64,000 bases of DNA from CAWGLW01 sp963823525 (GTDB lineage: Bacteria > Pseudomonadota > Gammaproteobacteria > Steroidobacterales > Steroidobacteraceae), in assembly GCA_963823525.1 (NCBI GenBank), contig CAWGLW010000005.1:496001-560000 (forward strand), read 5' to 3'. Position 1 is the first letter of the stretch. Each line of letters starts with the position of its first letter. The translations under genes were made by a program, and so were the position numbers. Shown piece after piece: positions 8,740-18,012 of this stretch. The notes below the pieces were generated by a model. The model saw only the letters and a list, made by a program, of their open reading frames with translations. It ran no database searches and was not told where the DNA came from.

Positions 8740-9379
8740 GAAAATGTTCTCGGCTGTGCGTGGAGACGCGATTGTCCTTACATCCCGGCGGGTGGCACCT
8801 ACTTGCCGGCCGATTGAGCGTACGGCTTGCGCCATACGACGAGTATTCGCGCAAAGACCTATTCGGGATTCAGGCGGGGGCCACCAGAACCGCGACTGAT
8901 TTACCGGTGGGATGGCAGGCTGGCAGCCGTTGCTGGGTCCGGGGGCGCGGCGCCAGTCACCGCTTCCCTGGAGCTTTTTTAGAATTCACTACTGACTCGA
9001 GCTCCCGCGCCGTCTTTTGATGATGAAACGAGCGTACGGACTGCGTCTGCGTCGAGTTCTTGCTTTTCGACGGGTGCATTGGTCAAACGGTCGAGTGCCG
9101 TGCAGTGAAGACCCTCAACCCGGGTTTGGCGAATTTGAAACTGGAAATGCAGTCGGTCAAGGCGTTTATCGCGCGGATACAGGTGCGTTTTGATTTCCGC
9201 TCGCGCCCACGTTCGGAGGGCGGAGAGCGTTGCTGTTCCCGTCGATTTGACTTGCCAAGCCTCCAGTGCGAGATCGATTCGGTCTCCTGGTCTGCTAGAC
9301 TGTTACGAGCGCTGCAGACGACGAACTGATCACGACGTGAGTCTGGATCTGAGCCAAAGAATCGGGCGGGGGAACAGCC
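8740..9379. other. Intergenic, no gene seen
   Basis: About 640 bp between the divergent OYE and DUF3604 genes. Short open frames occur on both strands, but none has a coding-like composition, a ribosome-binding site or a recognisable motif. Promoters for both flanking genes must lie here; I could not pick them out reliably. Confidence 0.5.
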
Positions 9380-11317
9380 ATGAAAGCAATTCTGAGCATA
9401 TTGACCTGCGCCACGCTTGCGGCATTCACCGCGGTTCCCTCCCTGGCGCAGTACTCGCCGCCGGGCGTCCTGCCGGACGAGCCAGTGACCCGCGAGGACC
9501 CCGAGCTGCCGTATTCTCCGTACGCCTCCGGCAGCGCGCCGACGCGCGTATTCTGGGGTGACACCCATCTGCACACTTCGTTCTCGATGGACGCCGGCGC
9601 TTTCGGCGCGCGCCTGGGACCCGAGGACGCCTATCGCTTTGCGCGCGGCGAGCAGGTTGAATCGTCAACCGCGGGAAAGGTCCGGCTCGCGCGACCGCTG
9701 GACTTCCTGGTTGTCGCGGACCACTCCGACAACATGGGATTCTTCCCGAATCTGTATGCCGGCCAGCCCGAAATCCTGGCCGACGCCGATGGAAAGAAAT
9801 GGTACGACATGGTCCAGGCCGGCGGCGAGCAGGGCGTCAAGGCGGCGTTCGAGATCATCGACAGCTTCTCGCGGGGAGAGTTTCCCGAGGCGCTGATGTA
9901 CTGGCCCGACAGCCAGGCCTACCAGGACGCGTGGGCCAAGACGATTTCCGCAGCGGAGAAATACAATGAACCGGGGCGCTTCACCGCGTTCATCGGATAC
10001 GAATGGACGTCCCAGGTGCCGCCAGGCCAGAACCTGCACCGCGTCGTCGTCTACCGGGACGGTGCGGACAAGGCGAGCCAGACGGTGCCGGCGACCACCT
10101 ATGCCCCTGCGGGCAGCACGGACCCGGAGTACCTTTGGAAGCTGCTGCAGATCTATCAGGAGAAAACCGGCGGTCAGGTCCTTGCGATCCCTCACAACGG
10201 CAACCTGTCCAACGGCCTGATGTTCCCCGAGATCAACCCGGTCACTGAGAAAGCCCTGACCCGGGAGTACGCTCAGACGCGCGCTCGCTGGGAACCACTG
10301 GTCGAGGTGACCCAGATCAAGGGCGACGGCGAGACCCATCCGATGCTGTCGCCCAATGACGAGTTCGCGGACTACGGGACCTGGGACAAGGGCAACCTGA
10401 ACCTGAGCGAACTCAAGAAGGACAGCATGCTCGAGTATGAGTATGCGCGTAGCGCGCTCAAGCTTGGCCTCAAGCTCGAAAGCCAGCTCGGGACGAACCC
10501 GTTCAAGTTCGGAATGATCGGATCGACCGACAGCCACACCGCGCTTTCAACAGCTGACGAGGACAACTTCTTCGGCAAGCATTCCGGCTCGGAGCCGAGC
10601 CCCGAACGGATGTCGCACCCCTTCGCCAAGTTCGGTGATGCGGAGATCATGGGCTGGGAAACGCTGGCATCGGGCTACGTAGCGGTCTGGGCCGCTGAGA
10701 ACACGCGCGAGGCACTCTTCGATGCGATGCAACGACGCGAGGTCTACGGGACGACGGGCCCACGGATCCTCGTTCGCTTCTTCGGCAGCTGGGACTTCAG
10801 CAAGGCAGACGCCAACACGCGGACACCGGCGCACGTCGGCTACAAGAAGGGCGTTCCCATGGGCGGTGACCTCAGCAAGGCTCCGGCCGGAAAATCCGCC
10901 ACGTTCCTGGTGGCCGCGCTCAAGGATCAGCTGGGCGCCAATCTCGATCGCATCCAGATCGTCAAGGGCTGGATGGATGACCAGGGAAAGCTGCAGGAGA
11001 AGGTCTACGACGTTGCCTGGTCGGGTGACCGCAAGCCCGGCGCGGACGGCAAGCTGCCTCCGGTCGGCAACACGGTGGACGTGAAGTCGGCCACCTGGAG
11101 CAACACCATCGGTGCAACCGAGCTCATCACGGTCTGGGAGGATCCGGCCTTCGACCCGACGCAGCGGGCTGTCTATTACGCCCGCGTCATCGAGATCCCG
11201 ACGCCGCGCTGGACGGCCTACGACGCGAAGTACTACGGGCTGAGGAACCTCGATCCGAAGATCGCCATGTTTTCGCAGGAGCGGGCCTACACGTCGCCGA
11301 TCTGGTACACGCCGTAA
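9380..11317 (+). CDS. Secreted DUF3604 protein (PHP-like metal-site motifs)
   Basis: 645 aa. A signal peptide (1-23, ending SLAQ) is followed by a full-length DUF3604 protein. Metal-binding-like motifs recall PHP/amidohydrolase proteins: FWGDTHLHTSFSMDA (His63, His65), VVADHSDNMGF (Asp114, His115), AIPHNGNLSNG and GSTDSHT. The C-terminus ends RAYTSPIWYTP, as is usual for the family. The reaction is unknown; the protein should be periplasmic or outer-membrane associated. GGGGGAACAGCC precedes the ATG. A paralogue sits on the other strand at 40844-42661 with the same motif order. Confidence 0.8.
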   Translation: MKAILSILTCATLAAFTAVPSLAQYSPPGVLPDEPVTREDPELPYSPYASGSAPTRVFWGDTHLHTSFSMDAGAFGARLGPEDAYRFARGEQVESSTAGKVRLARPLDFLVVADHSDNMGFFPNLYAGQPEILADADGKKWYDMVQAGGEQGVKAAFEIIDSFSRGEFPEALMYWPDSQAYQDAWAKTISAAEKYNEPGRFTAFIGYEWTSQVPPGQNLHRVVVYRDGADKASQTVPATTYAPAGSTDPEYLWKLLQIYQEKTGGQVLAIPHNGNLSNGLMFPEINPVTEKALTREYAQTRARWEPLVEVTQIKGDGETHPMLSPNDEFADYGTWDKGNLNLSELKKDSMLEYEYARSALKLGLKLESQLGTNPFKFGMIGSTDSHTALSTADEDNFFGKHSGSEPSPERMSHPFAKFGDAEIMGWETLASGYVAVWAAENTREALFDAMQRREVYGTTGPRILVRFFGSWDFSKADANTRTPAHVGYKKGVPMGGDLSKAPAGKSATFLVAALKDQLGANLDRIQIVKGWMDDQGKLQEKVYDVAWSGDRKPGADGKLPPVGNTVDVKSATWSNTIGATELITVWEDPAFDPTQRAVYYARVIEIPTPRWTAYDAKYYGLRNLDPKIAMFSQERAYTSPIWYTP

Positions 11318-11617
11318 TAGACGAATCGCAGGGTGATGCGGGCGGCTCATGCCTGAAGGGAATCGCTCACTCACTTCGTTCGTTGCGCATTGTCTCGCCC
11401 GGCGAACGTCGTGCTCGGCTCGAATTGAGAGTTCTCACCTGACCGCAAGACACTGCCGCGTCCTTTAGTCCGCTGTTGCCGTAGCATCCAGGTTCATATT
11501 CAAACGAGCGCCCCAGTCCAGGCCAGTACTGGATAATCACCATGGCGGTCAGCCTGTTTTTGGCAGTCGCTGGAGTTCGGCGATTACACCTAGCGCAAGT
11601 GCGTGTGAAGGTTGACG
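11318..11617. other. Intergenic, nothing recognised
   Basis: Exactly 300 bp between the DUF3604 gene and a small hypothetical gene. No open frame with coding character, no hairpin with a T-run and no repeat was seen. Confidence 0.4.
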
Positions 11618-11917
11618 ATGAAGTTGGATGATGCAGAGACTCCAGTCGGGAAGCCTGTCAGCGGCACGCCGCGGGACTATTCCGAGGACCTTTACAGCCT
11701 TTACTTTGAGTTGATCGATGTCGATGGCACCGCGGAGCGAGTGCTGAGAAACTTCCTCGGGCCGCTGCACGCGAAGCGTCTGCAGCGACTTGCGCACGGG
11801 TTCGAATTCGTCGCGCCGATTCAGTGCGTCCCCGACCTTATCAGGCTTCTCACGCGCGAGGACATCGCCGTTTACCAGGTGGTGCGGCAGGCAAAAGCAG
11901 AAGGCAAGTGGCGATGA
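11618..11917 (+). CDS. Hypothetical protein, 99 aa
   Basis: The ATG at 11618 follows AAGG at a good distance; a TTG two codons upstream is less likely. The product is a mixed alpha/beta soluble protein (RDYSEDLYSLYFELIDVDGTAERVLRNFLGPLHAKRLQRLAHGFEFV...LTREDIAVYQVVRQAKAEGKWR) with no signal or membrane segment. No known family is recognised. It ends 9 bp before the next gene, so the two are probably cotranscribed. Confidence 0.5.
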   Translation: MKLDDAETPVGKPVSGTPRDYSEDLYSLYFELIDVDGTAERVLRNFLGPLHAKRLQRLAHGFEFVAPIQCVPDLIRLLTREDIAVYQVVRQAKAEGKWR

Positions 11918-11926
11918 GGACGAGTC

Positions 11927-12370
11927 ATGCCTGAAGCGTCGGGTCCTTCCGGCTCGGGCGCCACCCGCCGCTTCGCGCTGCTTCTGGCGCTAGCATTTTT
12001 CTTCGGCTGGCTCTTCGTGCTGCTGGCCGGCGCAGATCATCCGCCTCCAACGGGTTTCCTGCTGGTCGTAGTGCTCGATGCGATCGCTGGCGCGTGCGTT
12101 TACTACCGGGTTCCACACTACCTGGAATGGCAATCAGTGCGCAGGCCAGGCCGACTGCGTCGTGTCGTGGGCGACGGTGTCTTGATCGGCCTCGTTTTCG
12201 CATCCGTACCGGTGCTGTTCGGATCGGGTGAGCCGTCGGTGACGCCGGGACCAATCGACATGGTCATCTGGTTCGCGGTGCTCGCCGCGATCGGCGTCAT
12301 GAACACAATGCTCGTCGACGCCTGTGTTGCGGTGTATCGGAGGATGACGATTCGCCGGACCGCGGAGTGA
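11927..12370 (+). CDS. Hypothetical inner-membrane protein
   Basis: 147 aa with about four hydrophobic segments: RFALLLALAFFFGWLFVLLAG, GFLLVVVLDAIAGACVYY, VVGDGVLIGLVFASVPVLFG and MVIWFAVLAAIGVMNTMLVDACVAVY. Basic loops (RRPGRLRR, RRMTIRR) are expected on the cytoplasmic side. No family is recognised. It follows the 99-aa gene after 9 bp and converges with the TPR gene on the minus strand. Confidence 0.55.
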   Translation: MPEASGPSGSGATRRFALLLALAFFFGWLFVLLAGADHPPPTGFLLVVVLDAIAGACVYYRVPHYLEWQSVRRPGRLRRVVGDGVLIGLVFASVPVLFGSGEPSVTPGPIDMVIWFAVLAAIGVMNTMLVDACVAVYRRMTIRRTAE

Positions 12371-12413
12371 GCGACGGCGCCGGCCCGGGATGCTCTGAAC
12401 AGCGCCGTTAGTC

Positions 12414-14195
12414 TCAAGGGACACCGACGCAGTCCGCGACTTCAGCATATCGCGGGTCGCCTCGCAGCGACTTCAGCACCAGTGGCCCCATCTCGTAGCC
12501 CGATCGCGACACGGCAGACGGCAGCCAGTCGACGCGATCGTCGCAGGCCTTGCGTAGCCAACGGAATGCGTCGTCGTCACGGCCAAGCGCCGCGTGAATG
12601 AAGGCGATCATCAAGATGTTCTTGCCGTGAGGTGCGCGTCGCTCGAGATCCCGGACGGCCCTTAGGGCCTCGTCCTTGCGTCCCATGCGGGCGTAAATCA
12701 GTCCGTAGGCCCATTGACCCATGTCGGCATTCACGCCTGCCAGTCGCCTGGCGTCCGCGAGGGCGTCGTCGTAATCACCGGCGTCAGCGAGCAACGATGC
12801 CCGCAGGAAGAGCGCGAGCGAGAACTGCGGGTCCATTTCGAGCGCTTTATTCGCCTGGAGCAGGGCCTCAGCCGGTTTCTCGAAGCCCCACAGGAGCCAG
12901 CCATGGGCAAGCGCGTAATACGGCGTGAGTGGATCGAGTTCCTCGGCCCATCGCGCCTGCTCCAGCGACTTCTCCGGTTGGCTCATGAGGTGGAAGTACC
13001 ACGACAGGTCGGAGCGGGCGCTGGCCATGCTGGGGTTGAGCGTAACGGCTCGCTCGAACGAGCGGCTGGCCGCCTCCCAGTCCCAGTCGAAGTAAAGCTT
13101 CACTTCACCCAGCGCCGCATGGGCCTCTGCCAGCAGCGGGTCGAGCTTCAGGGCCTGCTCAGCCGCTGCGCGAGCCCTCGGAAATGCCTCCCTTGCCAGG
13201 TTCGGACCATGCCCCTGGCGTGCGTAACCAAGCGCAAGGCCCGCATAGGCGAGCGGGTCATTCGGGTCCAGTGCCACGGCCCCGCTCAGTAGGCGTAAGC
13301 CTTTCTCTTCGCCCTCGGCGGTCTGCTGGTTGAGCAGGAACATGCCCTTCAAGTAGGCTTCGTAGACCGCCGGGTTCACCTGGCGCACGCTGGAGAGGCG
13401 CTGCGACTCCTCCGGCGTCAGGATCGCCTGCACCTGGCTCGCGATCGCTCGTGCAACCTCGGCCTGCAGGCGCAGCACGTCCTCGATGCGCCGCTCGTAG
13501 GTAGCAGCCCAGAGGTGTTCGTCGGTAGCTGCGCGGATCAGCTGCACGGTGATCCTCACTGTGTCCCCGGCCCGCGTGACCGAGCCTTCGACAAGGTTGG
13601 CGACGCCGAGCTCGTGACCGATCTGCGGCAGTGGCTTGGCGACACCGCGATAGGTCTCGGTCGACGTCCGGGAAATCACGCGAAGGGAACTGATCCCCGC
13701 CAGGGTTGCGATCACGGCCTCGTGCATGCCGGCAACAAAATAATCCTGCCCGGGATCGCCCGTGAAATTGGCGAGCGGAAGCACGGCAATCGAGTTCGTG
13801 GCCGCAATGCGAACCGGTTCCGCCTGCGGGCGCTCCATCGCGCGAATGCGGGCGACCACGCTATAGGCGATGCCAACCGCCAATAAGGTCAGCGCGGCGA
13901 GAAGCGCGAAGTCGACCGCCTGCAGCGATGCACCGGCGTCCTCAGTGGCGCCCGTCGGCAAAGTGCGCCGCAGGCCACGCCCCGTAAGGTCGTAACGCCA
14001 CGTGAACATCAGGAAAAGCGGCAAGCCGAGAAATGCGCCAATCCAGATGTAGCGGATGGCGGATTCCGGAACGTCCAGGCCCGCAAATGCGGAACCCGCA
14101 ACCTCAATGGCGAGCCAGGCAGCGGCACCATAGAGGGCGATGGAGCGGGGAACGCCGCGCCGCTGCAAGTCCCGGAAGAATTGCCCACCGGCCAT
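12414..14195 (-). CDS. Membrane-anchored TolB/FlgO-like and TPR protein
   Basis: 593 aa from the ATG at 14193-14195 (a TTG 54 bases upstream is possible). The N-terminus has two helices (about 18-38 and 48-66) and a third at about 95-113. A FlgO/TolB-like domain follows (about 130-262: SIAVLPLANFTGDPGQDYFVAGMHEAVIATLAGISSLRVISRTS...IGHELGVANLVEGSVTRAGDTVRITVQLI...HLWAATYER). The C-terminal half is tetratricopeptide repeats (about 280-560), such as DPLLAEAHAALGEVKLYFDWDWEAASRSFERAVTLNPS. This layout is known from proteins that are often fused to adenylate cyclase or winged-helix output domains. Here no output domain is present, so it is more likely a scaffold or sensor. The precise role is unknown. 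Confidence 0.75.
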   Translation of the reverse strand: MAGGQFFRDLQRRGVPRSIALYGAAAWLAIEVAGSAFAGLDVPESAIRYIWIGAFLGLPLFLMFTWRYDLTGRGLRRTLPTGATEDAGASLQAVDFALLAALTLLAVGIAYSVVARIRAMERPQAEPVRIAATNSIAVLPLANFTGDPGQDYFVAGMHEAVIATLAGISSLRVISRTSTETYRGVAKPLPQIGHELGVANLVEGSVTRAGDTVRITVQLIRAATDEHLWAATYERRIEDVLRLQAEVARAIASQVQAILTPEESQRLSSVRQVNPAVYEAYLKGMFLLNQQTAEGEEKGLRLLSGAVALDPNDPLAYAGLALGYARQGHGPNLAREAFPRARAAAEQALKLDPLLAEAHAALGEVKLYFDWDWEAASRSFERAVTLNPSMASARSDLSWYFHLMSQPEKSLEQARWAEELDPLTPYYALAHGWLLWGFEKPAEALLQANKALEMDPQFSLALFLRASLLADAGDYDDALADARRLAGVNADMGQWAYGLIYARMGRKDEALRAVRDLERRAPHGKNILMIAFIHAALGRDDDAFRWLRKACDDRVDWLPSAVSRSGYEMGPLVLKSLRGDPRYAEVADCVGVP

Positions 14196-14648
14196 GATCG
14201 GTTGATGACCCTCTGGCGAGAGGCTACGCCCGGGCGCATCCTGCGTCAATCGGAAGCCGCAGCCGAACTTCAGACTACGACAAGGGCTTTCGTCAGTGGA
14301 AAGAATCGTTTAGCGAAAGGGAAGGGCGCGCAATTCGTTCTCTCAGCGGACGAGCGGGACCCCACTGCCGCAACAATATTTACAGGCCCTCCTTATCTCC
14401 ATCCTCGGTACGCCGGTTGAAATACGATGGCAAACTTATCGACCATTCGTCTGTCAGCTGGTAGGGGCCTTCAACAATTGGGCAATCAGAGTTCAGATCC
14501 ATGTTTTTGCCCTAACGTTCAGGGTCACCGGCTGGCGCCACCGAACCTCGTCGAGCGAAGCGAGGCAACCAGGCGTTTCGCCAGTCCGGTACACCCTGTG
14601 GTTAGGTGACAGCCCCAGGGGATCCCCCTAGGGCTGGATTGTTGAATC
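14196..14648. other. Intergenic with a hairpin downstream of the sulfatase
   Basis: About 450 bp without a supported gene. A hairpin at 14611-14635 (arms AGCCCCAGGGG and CCCCCTAGGGCT, imperfect) begins 13 bp beyond the sulfatase stop on the minus strand. It could act as its terminator, although no T-run follows. Nothing else was recognised. Confidence 0.4.
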
Positions 14649-16301
14649 CTAATTTCCGGTGGGAATCGGAATCTTGACGCCTTCCTTCTCGAGCTGCTCG
14701 CGGACGTGCAGGAAGCGGAAGTAGGAGCTGAGCGTGATCGGGCCCGCGTAAGCTGCACTCTGCAACGGCCGTGGCGGGTACTTCACGTAGGTTTCCATCT
14801 TGTTCTTCATCGCCTCGCTGATCGTCACCAGTGTCCAGGTTCGCTCTGTGTAGTTGTTCATGAAGATATCGTAGCGCTCCTGCGGGTCCTGCCAGAGGTC
14901 GAAGACCTGGGGCACTGTGGCGACATACGACTCCGGACCCTTCCAGCCAAGATTGGTATCCACGGCGAGGCCGCCAGTTGCCTGGCCGTTGTCGCCGCGC
15001 AGGTTGAACACGGCCTTGTAGTTTCCGACCCGTGCGGCTCCGGGGGTCAGCTCATTCTCGGTGAAGTAAAACCACTCGGTCCGCTCACTCTTGCCGGTAC
15101 CGAACAGCACGGGCGACATATCGTAGCTGTCGAAGATGATGGGTTTACCCGCGCGGTCCTTTTTCGGCAGCTCCACACCGGCAACCGAGGCGAACGTGGC
15201 CATCAGGTCCAGGCCGCCCAGGATGGCATGGTTTTTCTCGCCAGCCTTGATCTTGCCCGGCATCCAGGCGATTGCCGGAACCCGGTTGCCACCCTCACGC
15301 ACGGTGCCCTTGGTGCCGCGGAACGGCGTGTAACCGGCGTCCGGGTAGACGTCCTGCCACGCCCCATTATCGGTGGTGTAGAAGACCATCGTGTTCTTGT
15401 CCAGACCGAGCTCGCGGACCTTGTCCATGATCCGCCCGATTCTGGAATCCAGCTCTACGACCGAATCCGCATACTTGCTCTTTGAAAGAGATTTATGTTC
15501 GTAGTCCGGGTGCGGCATGTTCGGCTGGTGCACCTTCATGAAGTTGATGTTCATGAAGAACGGGGTCTTCGACTTTGATGCTTTGTCGAGGTAGTCGAGG
15601 GACGCCTTTTCCACATAGCCATCGAAGAACGGAATCCCGACGACGCCATTCGGGTACTCAGCCGTGCTTGCATCAGGTGTATCGACGTACTGGCCGTTGA
15701 TCGCGAATTCCTCAACCGGCTTCTCGCCTGCATTCGCTGACAGCGCACCCTTGGTCACCTTCTTAAACATGGCGCGCAGCTCCGGGCTCATGTCGGGGAA
15801 CCACGTCGGATCCGCATAGGTATAGGCGTTGAGGTGGTAAAGGCCGGCATACTTCATCTCGTCGTAGCCCTGCGCGTTAGGCAGCGCATAGTCGTCCTCG
15901 CCGAGGTGCCACTTGCCGGTGAAGAAGGTGTTGTAGCCCGCGGTCTTCAGGACCGAGGCCAGAGTCCACTCGGCGGCAGGGAGTCCACCGCCCTGACCCT
16001 GAAAGGCCACGGTGGTCATGCCGCTGCGGTTCGGGATACGGCCGGTCTGCATCGCCGCCCGGCCGGGTGTGCAGCTCGGCTGAGCGTAGAACGAGAAAAA
16101 CGTCATCCCTTCCCCTGCCAAACGATCGATATTCGGCGTCGGCATGCCGCGCCCTTCACCCCCACCATAGGGGCCGAGATCGCCGTAGCCCGTGTCGTCA
16201 GACACGATGAGTATGATATTGGGTTTGTCGCTCCCTTGGGCCGTGGCTGGCATGCCGGGGACGAGCATCAGGACTGGCAGCAGGCGTAATAGCTCTCGCA
16301 T
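14649..16301 (-). CDS. Secreted arylsulfatase-type sulfatase
   Basis: 550 aa. The start at 16301 has AAGGAG 7-8 bases upstream and opens a signal peptide (1-22). The alkaline-phosphatase-fold sulfatase signature is complete: metal-binding Asp-Asp in IVSDDTGYGDL (35-36), and the formylglycine motif CTPGR with Cys77, followed by AAMQTGRIPNR. FTGKWHLGE carries the conserved Lys/His, and FYTTDNGA supplies the late metal ligands. Activity needs conversion of Cys77 to formylglycine; no maturase gene is in this window. The substrate is unknown (sulfated glycan or aryl sulfate). Residues such as MKVHQPNMPHPDYEHKS suggest the sulfatase S1 type. Confidence 0.85.
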   Translation of the reverse strand: MRELLRLLPVLMLVPGMPATAQGSDKPNIILIVSDDTGYGDLGPYGGGEGRGMPTPNIDRLAGEGMTFFSFYAQPSCTPGRAAMQTGRIPNRSGMTTVAFQGQGGGLPAAEWTLASVLKTAGYNTFFTGKWHLGEDDYALPNAQGYDEMKYAGLYHLNAYTYADPTWFPDMSPELRAMFKKVTKGALSANAGEKPVEEFAINGQYVDTPDASTAEYPNGVVGIPFFDGYVEKASLDYLDKASKSKTPFFMNINFMKVHQPNMPHPDYEHKSLSKSKYADSVVELDSRIGRIMDKVRELGLDKNTMVFYTTDNGAWQDVYPDAGYTPFRGTKGTVREGGNRVPAIAWMPGKIKAGEKNHAILGGLDLMATFASVAGVELPKKDRAGKPIIFDSYDMSPVLFGTGKSERTEWFYFTENELTPGAARVGNYKAVFNLRGDNGQATGGLAVDTNLGWKGPESYVATVPQVFDLWQDPQERYDIFMNNYTERTWTLVTISEAMKNKMETYVKYPPRPLQSAAYAGPITLSSYFRFLHVREQLEKEGVKIPIPTGN

Positions 16302-16382
16302 GGGTTTCTCCTTTCGAAAGTCCTTCGAGTGAATTGGCGTGGCTCCACCATCGTCACCTGACAGCAAAATCGACGGACTTTT

Positions 16383-16874
16383 TCAAAACAGAGATAGGCG
16401 GAGTCTGTCTATCACTTTCCAGAACATGATTACGAAGTTTAGGCCAGAAAGCAGACAATCAGCCATACGAGACTCTGCTCTTGACACAGCTTCGAGACCG
16501 CCACCACCGGACAAACGCGCTCCACGAGGAAATGGAAGTCCATCTTCGCCCGCGTTGTCGCCATGGAACTGCTTAGATGGGTACTTGGCGATGTAGCCAA
16601 CGCCAGAGGCGCGAATTCGCTCGATTCGTGTCATTCCTTTCGTCCACCAGCCTGACTGATCCGGATTCGGAAGTTTGACGAGTTGAGGCAGCCAAATTAG
16701 AACGTGATAGTGGGGGCGACCTGCCTTTGTGAGTTCGGTCACCCGGTCATATCGAAACTTGAGTCCGCGGCGACGCATCCATTGGCGTGCGCAGCGCGTA
16801 GAGCAGCCTAGCAAGGTACGCATAATGTATAGCAAGCACCAATTATCGACCGCGTATTGCGTTCGCTGAATCAA
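16383..16874 (-). pseudogene. Filamentous-phage-type rolling-circle replication initiator, remnant 1
   Basis: The recognisable part is TELTKAGRPHYHVLIWLPQLVKLPNPDQSGWWTKGMTRIERIRASGVGYIAKYPSK...LPFPRGARLSGGGGLE. HYH within GRPHYHVLIWLP is the HUH metal-binding motif of rolling-circle initiators. TRIE-R-R-x-x-V-G-Y-I-A-K-Y-x-S-K and F-P-R-G-A-R are typical of Rep proteins of Xanthomonas/Stenotrophomonas-type filamentous phages. The N-terminal residues read through the half dif site and the C-terminus after GGGGLE is unrelated. Both ends are therefore lost, and it is only about a third of a normal Rep. Confidence 0.6.
16815..16831 (+). other. Half dif site (XerC arm and central region only)
   Basis: GGTACGCATAA (16815-16825) and TGTATA (16826-16831) are identical to the first 17 bases of the full dif site at 19080. 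The expected XerD arm is replaced by GCAAGCACCAA. A further shared string TTATCGACCG follows at 16843-16852 and at 19134-19143. This looks like a decayed or hybrid attachment site from an earlier Xer recombination. Confidence 0.6.
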
Positions 16875-16983
16875 TCACTTACGGTTGCTTTGCCTTTGTG
16901 CAGACTGTCAGTTCCGTCTGCAATCGGCCAGGAGCGGCCTCCCAGGGGCCCGTCAGGGCCATGCCCCAACCCGGTGGAAGCTT

Positions 16984-17811
16984 CTAGCGATATTCCTCTT
17001 GAATCAACGCCTGGATCTCGGCCGCGAACCCTCGAAGCCGGGGCAGTTCGATGTCCGGCCGAGCCGCGGTACGCTCGGCAAACATGCGATTCATGTTCGC
17101 AAGCCTCCGGAACTCGGCCAGATCGCCCGACAAGACTGGCCTGTTCATTCCAGCGAGTTGCTTGAAGACTTCTGTTTCCCTGAAGCGAAGCAGGCGCCGC
17201 TCGATGTCAGCCTGTGTGAAGCCGTCGTCCCAGTTCAGGACGTCTCCGAGGCCATCCGCGACGTAATTCAGGTCGATGAGTGTATTGGTCAACTCCTGAA
17301 TGGCGCGCGCCGACTCCTCGTCTTCACGATAGTCCTGGTCGAGGTGCTGCGCCAGCGCGTCATAGTCGGAGATTCGCTCCGCCAGGAGACTGTTCCGCAT
17401 CTGGCGCAATCCCCCGGCGGACTTCAGTTGTTCCACAGCGGCCCGGTTCCAGCCATAGGGACGATAGCTCGTGCTCGTGGTGAGGAAGAAAAGCTCCGCG
17501 TTATCCATCTGGTCGATAGTCCGGTCGCGCAGGTAGTCCGCCAGTACCTCGGCCTGCCGAATGCTGGCGCGAATCTGCATCTCCACGGGCAGCAGCATTT
17601 CCATGTCGCGCTCGATCGCGGCAGAGAGATTCAGCGCGTAGTCGCGGATCTGGTTCTGCTCGAGACGCTCCTCATTCCAGTTGTTAATCTGCAATGCAAT
17701 GAGGATGCCAACGATGACCAGCAGCAGCTCGCCCGTGGCATAGACCAGGTATCGGCGTGCCCTTGGACCGGCCACGATATCGCTCCGGATCTTCCTGAAT
17801 ATTCGCAGCAT
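16984..17811 (-). CDS. DUF6090 family membrane protein
   Basis: 275 aa. The ATG at 17811 follows AAGGAC; upstream codons in frame are not conserved-looking. A single transmembrane segment at about 20-45 sits in the family hallmark YLVYATGELLLVIVGILIALQINNWNE, followed by a long helical soluble region rich in Glu, Arg and Leu, probably periplasmic, with repeated R-x-L-x-D-Y patterns. The function of DUF6090 is not known. It is transcribed away from the divergent toxin-antitoxin pair and is bounded by dif-derived sites, so it could be cargo of the Xer module or a resident gene trapped there. Confidence 0.7.
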   Translation of the reverse strand: MLRIFRKIRSDIVAGPRARRYLVYATGELLLVIVGILIALQINNWNEERLEQNQIRDYALNLSAAIERDMEMLLPVEMQIRASIRQAEVLADYLRDRTIDQMDNAELFFLTTSTSYRPYGWNRAAVEQLKSAGGLRQMRNSLLAERISDYDALAQHLDQDYREDEESARAIQELTNTLIDLNYVADGLGDVLNWDDGFTQADIERRLLRFRETEVFKQLAGMNRPVLSGDLAEFRRLANMNRMFAERTAARPDIELPRLRGFAAEIQALIQEEYR

Positions 17812-17977
17812 GTCCTTGAGTGTATCTGACCGGGCATGGCCGTTAAGGGTCGGTTCTCGTCGTTGACCGGCTGCTATCGGGGGCGGGTGACTGGACGCAG
17901 TCATCTGAGAGCGGCCAGTGGTTCCGGCGGCACGACTTCGCGGATCATCGCGAGAGTTGCCGGACTCCGCCTGCCAG

Positions 17978-18012
17978 TTGCACCCTCGGAAGTGATACTT
18001 TAGTATCACTCC
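17978..18012 (+). promoter_or_regulatory. Self-repressed, apparently leaderless promoter of the toxin-antitoxin pair
   Basis: A -35 TTGCAC (17978-17983) is separated by exactly 17 bases from a -10 TAGTAT (18001-18006). The expected transcription start falls at or next to the A of the antitoxin ATG (18013), and no Shine-Dalgarno is present, so the mRNA should be leaderless or nearly so. A perfect palindrome AGTGATAC-TTTA-GTATCACT (17991-18010) covers the -10 and is the likely operator for Phd-type autoregulation. Confidence 0.65.

Noticed and set aside
12632..13292. Open frames on the plus strand opposite the TPR gene
   Set aside because: Shadows of the repeat-rich minus-strand gene; no coding signals.
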